A DNA stretch of 64,000 bases from an uncultured Rhodopila sp. (lineage in GTDB: Bacteria > Pseudomonadota > Alphaproteobacteria > Acetobacterales > Acetobacteraceae), in assembly GCF_903915725.1 (NCBI RefSeq), contig NZ_CAIWTY010000090.1:186001-250000 (forward strand), read 5' to 3'. Position numbers and translations under genes: made by a program. The notes beneath the pieces were generated by a model, which did not search any database, had not been told where the DNA came from, and saw only the letters and a list, made by a program, of their open reading frames with translations. Numbering within the stretch: the stretch's first letter is position 1; each line of letters begins with the position of its first letter. Below, piece after piece: positions 1 through 8,154 of this stretch.

Positions 1-81
1 TCTCGGCATTCAAACCCAGAGGGTTGTACCGGCCTAGCCGGTGCCCAGCCGATCGGCTGTGTCCGCAAGCAGACGCGCGCG

Positions 82-1548
82 ATGAAGGTCTCGCCGATCG
101 TTGTGCTGGTGTGCGCGACGGCGCTTGTGCGGGTCGCGTTTGCCGCGACGACAGGGCTGGGGGTGGACGAAAGCTACATGGTGACGGCGGGGCGGGTGCT
201 CTGCCTCGGCTATTTCGACCATCCCCCGGCTTCGTGGTGGCTATCTTGGGCAGCAGCGCACCTGTTCGGCACGGAAGCGCCGGTCGTCGTCCGGCTGCCG
301 TTCATCCTGCTGTTCGCGGTGTCGCAAATCCTGGTTTGGCGCATCGGGTGCCTCGTGTCCGGGAGCCGGGCGGGGCTATGGGCCGCGGTCGCCCTGAACC
401 TGTCGCCGGTGTTCGGGGTAACGACGGGAAGCTGGGTCCTGCCGGATGGCCCGCTCGACGCGGCGCTGCTGGGCGCGGCGCTGTGTTTGCTGCATGCGCT
501 TTCCCGCGATGACCGGCGGTTCGGCTGGTGGGCAGGCACCGGCCTGTGCGCCGGTCTGGCGTTGTTTTCCAAATACACCGCGGTCCTGCCCATCGGCGGC
601 GCATTCCTGTATCTGCTGACCAGCCGGACCCATCGGCATTGGCTGGGCCGCTGGCAGACCTATGCCGCTTCGGGCCTCGCCGTGCTGGTCTTCAGTCCTG
701 TGCTGATCTGGAACGCGACGCATGGCTGGGCCTCATTCGCATTCCAGGGCGACCGGGCTGTCGGGTTGCGCTTCCATCCGCTCGCGCCGCTGACCACCCT
801 GGGTGGGGAGGCGCTGTTTGTCCTGCCCTGGATCTGGGCGCCGATGATGGTGCTGTTCGTCGGCGGGTTCCGGCGAGGGGCGTCTTGGATGCATCGCCTG
901 CTGGTGTTTTTGGCCGCGCCGCCGATACTTGGTTTTGCTCTGATCTCCGCGTGGTCGAGCCAGCGGATACTGTTTCACTGGGCTTCCCCCGGTTATCTGA
1001 TGCTGTTTCCTTTACTGGGGGAGGTCATCGCCTATCGGCTGGATCGGCCGCGGGTGCAGCGGCTGATCGCCGCAACCGCCGGGCTTGTGCTTGCCGCCAT
1101 GGCGATCATCAGCCTGCAAATCCAGTTCGACTTTCTGGGCGGCAGTCTCGCGGCGATAATGGGCAGGGACCCGACGGCCGAAGCCTTGGATTGGACATCG
1201 GTCAGAGATGATTTGCGAGCGCAGGGCGTGTTGCCTCCCGGGGCCGTTGCGGCATCGGTCAGTTGGCGGGACGCCGGCAAGCTGGGTTATGCACTTGGCC
1301 CCGATGTCACGATGCTGTGCCTGAACCGCGATTCGCGCCAGTTCGGCCTGGCCGATGCGGTCAGCGGCTTTGTCGGCCGCGACGTGATCGTGCTGTTGCC
1401 GGATCCGGTTGGCGGGAGTCTGGACGAGGCGAAGCGTTGGTTCAGCAGCGTGGAGGTGTTGCCCGGGACGTCTATTCGCCTCGATGGGCGGGTGCTGCGC
1501 ACCGTTACGGTCCTGCGAGGCCATGGGCTGCAGCCGCCGAGCCGATGA
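82..1548 (+). CDS. GT39-type integral-membrane glycosyltransferase
   Basis: A 488-residue multi-pass membrane protein with the layout of the GT-C superfamily (dolichyl-phosphate-mannose/ArnT-like glycosyltransferase, family 39). Such enzymes move a sugar from a polyprenyl-phosphate donor to an acceptor on the periplasmic side of the inner membrane. An early hydrophobic helix is followed by an acidic DE pair at residues 29-30 (VDESYMVTAGR), the expected catalytic first-loop position, and then HPPASWW. Many alternating hydrophobic segments follow, and the last ~130 residues are a soluble tail. The ATG at 82 has no strong ribosome-binding site. No flanking gene identifies the acceptor, so lipid A, hopanoid or protein substrates cannot be told apart. 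The family call is fairly safe; the substrate is unknown. Confidence 0.8.
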   Translation: MKVSPIVVLVCATALVRVAFAATTGLGVDESYMVTAGRVLCLGYFDHPPASWWLSWAAAHLFGTEAPVVVRLPFILLFAVSQILVWRIGCLVSGSRAGLWAAVALNLSPVFGVTTGSWVLPDGPLDAALLGAALCLLHALSRDDRRFGWWAGTGLCAGLALFSKYTAVLPIGGAFLYLLTSRTHRHWLGRWQTYAASGLAVLVFSPVLIWNATHGWASFAFQGDRAVGLRFHPLAPLTTLGGEALFVLPWIWAPMMVLFVGGFRRGASWMHRLLVFLAAPPILGFALISAWSSQRILFHWASPGYLMLFPLLGEVIAYRLDRPRVQRLIAATAGLVLAAMAIISLQIQFDFLGGSLAAIMGRDPTAEALDWTSVRDDLRAQGVLPPGAVAASVSWRDAGKLGYALGPDVTMLCLNRDSRQFGLADAVSGFVGRDVIVLLPDPVGGSLDEAKRWFSSVEVLPGTSIRLDGRVLRTVTVLRGHGLQPPSR

Positions 1549-1588
1549 ATAATGTCCACCCGTGTTGAGATTGACGCTTCGCAAGAAA

Positions 1589-1608
1589 CGTCATGGCCCG
1601 GCTTGTCC
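1589..1608. repeat. half copy of the dispersed GTCATGG element
   Basis: The bases at 1589-1608 match one arm of the dispersed inverted-repeat family seen complete at 44007-44091 and 45912-46006. No matching right arm follows, so this is a broken or partial copy. Confidence 0.5.
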
Positions 1609-1790
1609 GCATGGGCGCTAACCTAAGGCGCGCAGGGCACGGCCGTTGCCCCAGGGTCCAGGCTCGCCGCTAGGCCGGGCGTGCGCCTCCCCCTCGCAGA
1701 CCTTTGTTTTCCCTCCGCGTTCCGACGCAGAGCCAACCAGCGGCGGCCGCCCGCACCGCGATGACGGCAAATGGTGTCGGCTTCGCTGCT

Positions 1791-1903
1791 GACGTCATGG
1801 TGGCCGAAGGGCCACCATCCACGCCTTGAGGTGATGACGCGAGCCAAGGCGTGGATGGCGGGCGACCGAGCACGCGAGGGAGGGCTGCGCCCGCCATGAC
1901 GTC
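1791..1903. repeat. dispersed inverted-repeat element, copy 1
   Basis: Intergenic element bounded by a perfect 10-base inverted repeat (GACGTCATGG at the left, CCATGACGTC at the right). Nested inside is a second inverted pair, CATCCACGCCTTG and CAAGGCGTGGATG. The same end and core sequences recur at 6319-6404, 29412-29503 and 60186-60274. This is a REP/MITE-like element with no coding capacity. It fills part of the 585-base gene-free stretch 1549-2133, where no gene is supported. Confidence 0.7.
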
Positions 1904-1938
1904 CAGCGGCACATGCCGCGGCGGGCATTTGCATGGTA

Positions 1939-2043
1939 GTTCGCAGAGCGGGGCGCAGAGTCAGCAGAGGAAAAGTCATACCAATCCTCAAATCCAACCG
2001 GAATAAAATTATCTCTGCGAACTCTGCGCCCCGCTCTGCGAAC
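1939..2043. repeat. 23-base perfect inverted repeat with direct repeats
   Basis: The 23 bases at 1939-1961 are the exact reverse complement of 2021-2043, separated by a 59-base AT-richer spacer. The right arm also lies within a tandem direct repeat, CTCTGCGAACTCTGCG at 2013-2028 and 2034-2049. It could fold into a long hairpin. It lies downstream of the convergent genes and may act as a terminator or be a small mobile repeat; function is not known. Confidence 0.65.
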
Positions 2044-2133
2044 TCTGCGTCGAAACGCGGATTTTATACGCACACCGGGGTCGCCGCCATCATCAATGGC
2101 CAGCAGCGAGCAAAGTCCAAAACGGGACCAGCG

Positions 2134-2964
2134 TCAAAACCCGTACAGCCGTGCCGGATTGTCCACCAGGATCTTCTGCCGCGCTTCGGTCTCTGGCACC
2201 CACGCGACGAACTGGTCCAACAACAGACCCGCTTCCGGCGCCGGGTCCATTTGCGAATGCGGCCAGTCCGTGCCCCAAACGCAACGATCCGGCGCGGCCG
2301 CGACCAAAGCCTTCACGTTGGCCTGCACATCCGCCCAGGGCGGCCCGTCGGACGAGGCGCGATAGCTGCACACCTTCATCCACGCCCGGCCGGTATCCAG
2401 CAGCCGCAACAGGGCCTGAAATTGCGGGTGAGCGACACCCCGCGCGGCCTTCACCCCGCCGCAGTGATCAATCACCACCTCCACCGGCAACCGGGCCAGC
2501 AACTCCCCGATCTCCAGCATCTTCGCGCCATCGGCGTAGATCTGAATGTGCCAGCCGAGTGGCGCGACCCGCCGCGCCAGCGCCTCCAACTGATCTTCCG
2601 GCGTGCCATTGCCCGAAACCATGTTGAACCGCACGCCGCGGATGCCCTGATCGTGCAGGCGCGTCAGTGCTGCCGCGTCGAAGCCGTCGTCGATCACCGC
2701 CACGCCACGCGCTCGGTGCTGGCCGAATTGCGAGATTGCATCCAGCGTCACCGCATTGTCGGTGCCGTAGATGCTCGCCTGCACCACCACCATGCGCTCG
2801 ATGCCGATGGTTTCCGCGACCCGCAGATAGCGCCGCACCAGCGCCTCGGGCGGCGTGTAATGACGGCCCGGACTCATCGGGAACCGGTCGAACGGGCCGA
2901 AGATATGGAAGTGGCAATCGGTGCTGAGCGGCGGTGCCTTTTGCCCGGGTGGGCGCGTGTCCAT
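2134..2964 (-). CDS. amidohydrolase family 2 protein (LigI-like TIM-barrel hydrolase)
   Basis: A 276-residue protein of the amidohydrolase_2 group that includes 2-pyrone-4,6-dicarboxylate lactonase (LigI). The metal-binding start motif HFH is at residues 18-20, a histidine-bearing strand end DHCGG lies mid-protein, and the C-terminal catalytic aspartate sits in GTDWPH (231-236). Full length for the family. It follows the MFS gene on the same strand with a ~40-base gap, so the two probably form one transcript. The likely role is hydrolysis of a lactone or cyclic dicarboxylate in aromatic or sugar-acid catabolism, but the substrate cannot be read from sequence. Confidence 0.8.
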   Translation of the reverse strand: MDTRPPGQKAPPLSTDCHFHIFGPFDRFPMSPGRHYTPPEALVRRYLRVAETIGIERMVVVQASIYGTDNAVTLDAISQFGQHRARGVAVIDDGFDAAALTRLHDQGIRGVRFNMVSGNGTPEDQLEALARRVAPLGWHIQIYADGAKMLEIGELLARLPVEVVIDHCGGVKAARGVAHPQFQALLRLLDTGRAWMKVCSYRASSDGPPWADVQANVKALVAAAPDRCVWGTDWPHSQMDPAPEAGLLLDQFVAWVPETEARQKILVDNPARLYGF

Positions 2965-3006
2965 CGGTCCCCTCCTGCCTCTTTCGGGCGTGGCTATCAG
3001 TGTAGC

Positions 3007-4248
3007 TCAGGCTTCGGCGCGGACCAGGGCCGGCGCCGGCCGCACGCCGGACACGGCCCAAAGCGACACGCAATACGCCAGCGCGGAGACGACGAATGGC
3101 GCCCCCGGCAGCAGGATCAGCGCATAGGGACCGGTGAAGTGAGCGAACACCGAACTGGCCACCAGCGGCGAGACGATCGCCACAAGCCCTTGGATCGACG
3201 ACAGCGCCCCCTGCGTCTCCCCCTGCCGATCGGCCGGGACCGCGGCGGAGACGAGGCCTTGCACGGCCGGGTTTGTAATGGCGCCGCCGGCCTGGATCAC
3301 AATGCCGAGCAGCACCACCCAGCCGAACGGCGCGAACGCGATCAACAGGTAGGAAACCACGGTGAGCGAACTGCCAATCAGCGCCGAGCGCAATTCGCCG
3401 AAACGCGGGATGATGCGCCGCACCAGCAGCCCCTGCACCACCGCCGAGCCCAACCCGGCGAGGGCCAGCGCCAGGCCGTTTTGCTGCGTGTCCCAGTTGA
3501 AGCGAAGCTGGTTGGCCAGCACAAAGGTGGTTTGCAATGCCCCCATGGCGAACCAGGTGCAGCCCCAGGCGATCGCCAAACGGCCGAGATTGGGGCTGCT
3601 TGTCAGCACCTTCAGCGATCCCAGCGGATTGGCGCGCCGCCACTCGAACGCGCGGCGGCGCTCGGGCGGCAGGCTTTCCGGCAGCACCAGCAGGCCATAC
3701 AGCACGTTGCAGGCGGTCAACGCCGCCGCCGCCATGAACGGCACCCGCAAGCCGTAGGTGCCCAGCAAGCCGCCAACCGCCGGCCCGAGCACAAAACCGA
3801 GCCCGAATGTCGCGCCAATGAGCCCGAACCGCGAGGCGCGGAGCTGCGGCGGCGTCACGTCGGCGATGTAGGCGGAGGCCGTGGCCGCGTTGGCCGCGGT
3901 GGCGCCGGCGATCATCCGGCCCAGGAACAGCCAGATCAGCGACGGCGCCCAGGCAAGCATGGCGTAGTTCATGCCCACCCCGGCGAGCGACAGCAGGATC
4001 ACCGGACGCCGGCCGAACCGGTCGCTCAGCCCGCCCAGTATCGGCGCGCAGACGAACTGCATGACCGAGAACGCCGTCAGCAGCGTGCCGACCCAAAGCG
4101 CGGCGCCGGATGCCGTCAGTCCCGACATCTCCAGCACCAGCGACGGCACGATTGGCACCACCAGGCCAAACCCGAGGGCATCGATCACCAGGGTGACGAG
4201 GATGAACCCGACGGCCGGACGGCGATGGCCGTGAGGGAGCAGGCTCAT
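3007..4248 (-). CDS. MFS transporter, TetA/TCR-like
   Basis: A 413-residue major facilitator superfamily protein with about twelve hydrophobic segments. The N-terminus (LVTLVIDALGFGLVVPIVP) and the motif A loop GGLSDRFGRRP at about residues 72-82 are characteristic of the TetA-type drug:proton antiporter branch. Members of this branch are often chromosomal transporters unrelated to tetracycline, so resistance should not be assumed. It is upstream of and co-oriented with the amidohydrolase (2134-2964), which suggests transport of that enzyme's substrate or product. Confidence 0.85.
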   Translation of the reverse strand: MSLLPHGHRRPAVGFILVTLVIDALGFGLVVPIVPSLVLEMSGLTASGAALWVGTLLTAFSVMQFVCAPILGGLSDRFGRRPVILLSLAGVGMNYAMLAWAPSLIWLFLGRMIAGATAANAATASAYIADVTPPQLRASRFGLIGATFGLGFVLGPAVGGLLGTYGLRVPFMAAAALTACNVLYGLLVLPESLPPERRRAFEWRRANPLGSLKVLTSSPNLGRLAIAWGCTWFAMGALQTTFVLANQLRFNWDTQQNGLALALAGLGSAVVQGLLVRRIIPRFGELRSALIGSSLTVVSYLLIAFAPFGWVVLLGIVIQAGGAITNPAVQGLVSAAVPADRQGETQGALSSIQGLVAIVSPLVASSVFAHFTGPYALILLPGAPFVVSALAYCVSLWAVSGVRPAPALVRAEA

Positions 4249-4546
4249 CGGCCGCCGCGGCGGGGCGTTATGCCGATGGGTATCGGTAGTGCGGCGAAGT
4301 CGGTCATCAAATCCCCAATGCGTGCTGGTCGTATCGGCTGAAAGTGCCGACCTATGTCCAGGGTGTCGATGTAGATGTGCATCCTACCGCCCGGTTGCCA
4401 AGGCGGTGCAACCTTGGGGACCGCTTCCCTTTTGTGCCATCGCAGCGTTTGCGAGAGGAGGGCTGTAATACGGACATCGACGAGCATTTCTGACCCATCC
4501 CCCTGCGGTCACCATTCGTCCGCTGACCGCGGCCGACTATCACAGA

Positions 4547-5053
4547 ATGGGTGAGGTTGGCATTTTCGGCGAGTACGAGCGTGGCGAACTTATCGAGGGT
4601 CAGCTTGTCGCGATGTCTCCAATCGGCAGCCCGCATAGTGCCGCAGCCATTGTGCTCACGCGCATTTTGGTTCGGGCGGTGGAAGACCGCGCGCTCGTAT
4701 CAGTCCAGCTTCCCGTCCGCCTGAACGACCGGACGGATCCCGAGCCTGACCTGACCCTGCTTCGTCCCCGTGGCGATGACTACCGGTCGGCGCTGCCAGG
4801 GCCGGCGGACGTGTTGCTTCTCATCGAGGTCGCCGCCAGCAGCCTTGAGTACGACCGCGGCTTGAAGCGGGCGCTGTGTGCCCGGCACGGCATTCCGGAG
4901 TTTTTCGATCTCGATCGGTCCCGCGTCGAAGTCTACCGATTGCCCGAACCTGACCTTGGCCGCTAGGTATCGCTTTCATACATTGAAAGCGATGGCCAGC
5001 TGGATGTGGCCGGCCTCCCTGGCGTGGTTGTTCCGGTGTCCGCGATCTTCCGC
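4547..5053 (+). pseudogene. Uma2-family (DUF820) endonuclease, decayed
   Basis: From the ATG at 4547 the first 139 residues match the Uma2 family, a PD-(D/E)XK-fold putative endonuclease: ELIEGQLVAMSPIGSPH, then PEPDLTLLRP and LLLIEVAASSLEYDR. A TAG at 4964 ends this frame, yet the same frame continues past it as SYIESDGQLDVAGLPGVVVP, the usual Uma2 C-terminus, to about 5053. The family's normal N-terminal segment (PLTAADYHRM) is also readable in frame upstream of the ATG from about 4520, but has no start codon before a stop. Both ends therefore look eroded. The 298-base stretch before it (4249-4546) shows no other gene. Confidence 0.7.
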
Positions 5054-5318
5054 TCGGCGCCACCGCCTAACCGGTTGCAGCGGTTTCTTCCCCACACCAG
5101 TCGATGTCGAAGCGCCGAGCTGTGCACGCCCCGGTGTTTGCCTGAATGGCGCCCGTCCAGGGTTTGGAGAAAGATATTCCATACAACATCGTGTAGACAC
5201 AAAGATTTCCCGATTGCCCTAGGCATCTTGCCAGCCGGAGCAAAATTTGTCTTTTATACGCGGAATGGAGCCGCGTTCGCCGGTGCTTCGCGGTTGTTGC
5301 CAGGAAAAGGTCATCGCT

Positions 5319-6299
5319 ATGGGAACTGAACACAAGCCTCTCGTCCTCGATCGCCCATTGCGCGGTCGCATCTATGACAACATCGCTGAGACCATCGGCA
5401 ACACGCCGCTGGTGCGCATCCCGAAGATCCTGGCCGAGGAAGGCATCACCGCCGACATCCTGCTGAAGCTGGAGTTCTTCAACCCGCTCAGCAGCGTCAA
5501 GGACCGCATCGGCGTCAACCTGATCCTGGCGCTGGAAGAGTCCGGCGACCTGAAGCCCGGCGGGACGATCATCGAGCCGACATCGGGCAACACCGGCATC
5601 GGGCTGGCCTTCGTCGCGGCGGCGCGCGGCTACCGGCTGATCCTGACCATGCCGGAATCGGTGTCGATCGAGCGCCGCAAGGTGCTGGCCTATCTCGGCG
5701 CCGAACTGGAGCTGACGCCGCGCGAAAAGGGCATGAACGGCGCGGTGGCGCGGGCGAAGGAATTGCTCGCGGACACCCAAGGCGCGGTCACCGCGAACCA
5801 GTTCGGCAGCCCGGCCAACCCGGCGATCCATGCCCGGACCACCGCCGAGGAGATCTGGTTCGACACCAATGGCGACGTGGATGCGGTGATTTCCGGCGTC
5901 GGCACCGGCGGCACGCTGACCGGCATCGCACAGGCGCTGAAGCCGCGCCGCCCCGGCCTGAAGCTGATCGCGGTCGAGCCCGCGGCCAGCCCGGTGCTGT
6001 CCGGCGGCAAGCCGGCGCCTCACCCGATCCAGGGCATCGGCGCGGGTTTCGTGCCGGAAGTGCTGGACGTCAAGGCGATCGACGAGATCATCCAGGTCAC
6101 CAACGAGGAAACGTTGGCCAATGCCCGCCGTCTGGCGCGGGTCGAGGGCATCCCGGGCGGGATTTCCTCCGGCGCGGCCCTGTCGGCGGCGTTGAAGGTC
6201 GGCAAGCGGCCGGAATATGCCAACGGCAAGCGGATCGTGGTGATCATCCCGTCGTTTGCTGAGCGGTACATTTCGACGGTGCTGTTCGAAGGGCTGTAG
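5319..6299 (+). CDS. cysK: cysteine synthase A
   Basis: O-acetylserine sulfhydrylase: a PLP enzyme that replaces the acetyl group of O-acetyl-L-serine with sulfide to give cysteine in the cytosol. 326 residues, normal length. The PLP lysine is K61 in [11 protein letters not shown], the substrate loop is PTSGNTG, and the phosphate-binding loop is [10 protein letters not shown]. The ATG at 5319 was chosen because AGGAAAAGG lies just upstream and the family begins near here; an in-frame ATG at 5265 would add unrelated residues. It stands alone between the decayed Uma2 gene and a repeat element. Confidence 0.95.
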   Translation: MGTEHKPLVLDRPLRGRIYDNIAETIGNTPLVRIPKILAEEGITADILLKLEFFNPLSSVKDRIGVNLILALEESGDLKPGGTIIEPTSGNTGIGLAFVAAARGYRLILTMPESVSIERRKVLAYLGAELELTPREKGMNGAVARAKELLADTQGAVTANQFGSPANPAIHARTTAEEIWFDTNGDVDAVISGVGTGGTLTGIAQALKPRRPGLKLIAVEPAASPVLSGGKPAPHPIQGIGAGFVPEVLDVKAIDEIIQVTNEETLANARRLARVEGIPGGISSGAALSAALKVGKRPEYANGKRIVVIIPSFAERYISTVLFEGL

Positions 6300-6318
6300 T
6301 CAGCGGCTGCCATCCCCG

Positions 6319-6404
6319 CGTCATGGCGGGCGCAGGCCCGCCATCCACGCCCTGCTGTGCCGGTTGAGGCAAAGGCGTGGATGGCGGCCTTTGTCCGCAT
6401 GACG
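6319..6404. repeat. dispersed inverted-repeat element, copy 2
   Basis: Begins CGTCATGGCGGG and ends CCGCATGACG, with an inner inverted pair (CCATCCACGCC / GGCGTGGATGG). Same architecture as 1791-1903 and 29412-29503. Lies immediately downstream of cysK and may also act as its terminator hairpin. Confidence 0.65.
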
Positions 6405-6562
6405 ATGTGGCCTCGGCCCGCATCGCATCCACACCGAAGCGCTGGCTTCGGAACGTAAGGGGCGGTCCCACCCGCATGAATTTGCGTCCACCGGGCGGTA
6501 TCAGGCCGTAATCATCATGGTTGTGATTGACCTGACGCACCCCGGTCCATAGCTTCCGGCCC

Positions 6563-8152
6563 ATGTCCGACACTGTACGCAACAACGCGCCCGGCGTGCC
6601 CAAGGCCTGGCCATTCGAGGAAGCGAAAAAGGTAGCCCAGCGCCTTGCCGCCTCCGGCAAGGCTCACGCCCTGTTCGAGACCGGTTACGGTCCGTCCGGC
6701 CTGCCGCATATCGGCACCTTCGGGGAGGTCGCCCGCACATCCTGGGTGCGCCACGCCTTCACCGAGCTCACCGGGCTGCCCTCGAAGCTGCTGGCGTTCA
6801 GCGACGACATGGACGGGCTGCGCAAGGTGCCGGACAATGTCCCCAACCGGGAGCTGCTGACGTCGCATCTCGGCAAGCCGCTGACGCAGATCCCTGACCC
6901 GTTCGGCACGCATGACAGCTTCGGCGCGCACAACAACGCGCGGCTGCGGGCGTTCCTCGACTCCTTTGGCTTCCAGTATGAGTTCGCCTCGTCCACAGAG
7001 TACTACAAGGCGGGCCGGTTCGATGCCGCGCTGGTGCGGGTGCTGGAGTGCTATGACGCGGTCATGGCCGCCACGCTGCCGACGCTGCGGTCCGAACGGC
7101 AGGCAACCTACTCGCCGATTCTGCCAATCCACCCGCACACCGGCATCGTGATGCAGGTGCCGATGGAACGCATTGATGCCGCCGCCGCTACCGTCACATG
7201 GACGGACCCGGACACCGGCGATCACTTCGAGACCTCGGTCAAGGGCGGCGCCTGCAAGCTGCAATGGAAGGCCGACTGGGCCATGCGCTGGTATGCGCTG
7301 TCGGTTGATTATGAGATGTCCGGCAAGGATTTGATCGATTCGGTCAAGCTATCTGGCAAAATCTGCCGCATCCTCGGCGGCAAGCCGCCCGAGGGCATGA
7401 CGTATGAGCTGTTCCTCGACCAGGACGGCCAGAAGATCAGCAAGTCCAAGGGCAACGGCCTGTCGGTGGACGAGTGGCTGACCTACGCGCCGCCGGAGTC
7501 GCTGTCGCAGTTCATGTACAACCAGCCGCAGCGCGCCAAGCGGCTGTTCTTCGACGTCATCCCGCGCGCGGTGGATGAATATGTCGGCAACCTCGACAAG
7601 GCGCGCACCCAGACGGGCGAGGACCAGCCCACCAATCCGGTTTGGCATATCCATGCCGGGACGCTGCCGAACCATGCCGGCAGCCCGGTGTCGTTCGGCA
7701 TGCTGCTGAACCTCGCCAGCGTGGTGAACGCCGATGAACCGGGCATACTGTGGGGCTTCATCCGCCGCTACGTCCCCGGCGCCAGCCCGGAAACCGAGCC
7801 GCTGCTGGCCCGTCTGACCGATCACGCGGTGGCGTACTATCGGGCTTTCGTCCGGCCCGAAAAGCGTTATCGCGATCCCGATGCGATGGAGCGCGCCGCG
7901 CTGAAGGATCTTGCCACCGCCCTCGCCACGCTTCCGGCGGACGCTTCGGCCGAGGCGATCCAGACGGTCGTGTTCGAAGTCGGCAAGCGCCACCCGTTTG
8001 CGGATCTGCGCAGCTTCTTCGGCTGCCTGTATCAGGTGCTGCTCGGCCAGCAGGAGGGACCCCGTTTCGGCGGGTTCGTCGCCCTGTATGGCATCCAAGA
8101 AACAATTGCGCTGATCCGAACCGCGCTCGCACGCCACGCGGACGCGGCCTGA
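6563..8152 (+). CDS. lysS: class I lysyl-tRNA synthetase
   Basis: Charges tRNA-Lys with lysine, using the class I Rossmann-fold enzyme found in archaea and a minority of bacteria including alphaproteobacteria. 529 residues. The class I signatures are present: HIGT in the N-terminal catalytic half (about residue 49) and KISKSKG at about 291. The C-terminal part is the helical anticodon-binding region of this family. The next gene, an MprF-like membrane protein, starts 2 bases after the stop. That coupling is suggestive because MprF-type enzymes consume lysyl-tRNA. No class II LysRS is seen in the window. Confidence 0.95.
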   Translation: MSDTVRNNAPGVPKAWPFEEAKKVAQRLAASGKAHALFETGYGPSGLPHIGTFGEVARTSWVRHAFTELTGLPSKLLAFSDDMDGLRKVPDNVPNRELLTSHLGKPLTQIPDPFGTHDSFGAHNNARLRAFLDSFGFQYEFASSTEYYKAGRFDAALVRVLECYDAVMAATLPTLRSERQATYSPILPIHPHTGIVMQVPMERIDAAAATVTWTDPDTGDHFETSVKGGACKLQWKADWAMRWYALSVDYEMSGKDLIDSVKLSGKICRILGGKPPEGMTYELFLDQDGQKISKSKGNGLSVDEWLTYAPPESLSQFMYNQPQRAKRLFFDVIPRAVDEYVGNLDKARTQTGEDQPTNPVWHIHAGTLPNHAGSPVSFGMLLNLASVVNADEPGILWGFIRRYVPGASPETEPLLARLTDHAVAYYRAFVRPEKRYRDPDAMERAALKDLATALATLPADASAEAIQTVVFEVGKRHPFADLRSFFGCLYQVLLGQQEGPRFGGFVALYGIQETIALIRTALARHADAA

Positions 8153-8154
8153 CG

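Noticed and set aside
1933-4341. A long plus-strand open frame of about 800 codons opposite the amidohydrolase and MFS genes
   Set aside because: It is antisense to two clear protein families, has Arg/His/Gln-rich composition and starts inside the inverted repeat; a GC-rich shadow frame.
5247-5318. Upstream in-frame extension of cysK containing GCC (two Cys codons), considered as a Cys leader peptide
   Set aside because: It is in frame with cysK and has no stop, so it cannot act as a separate leader; the ATG at 5319 has its own ribosome-binding site.
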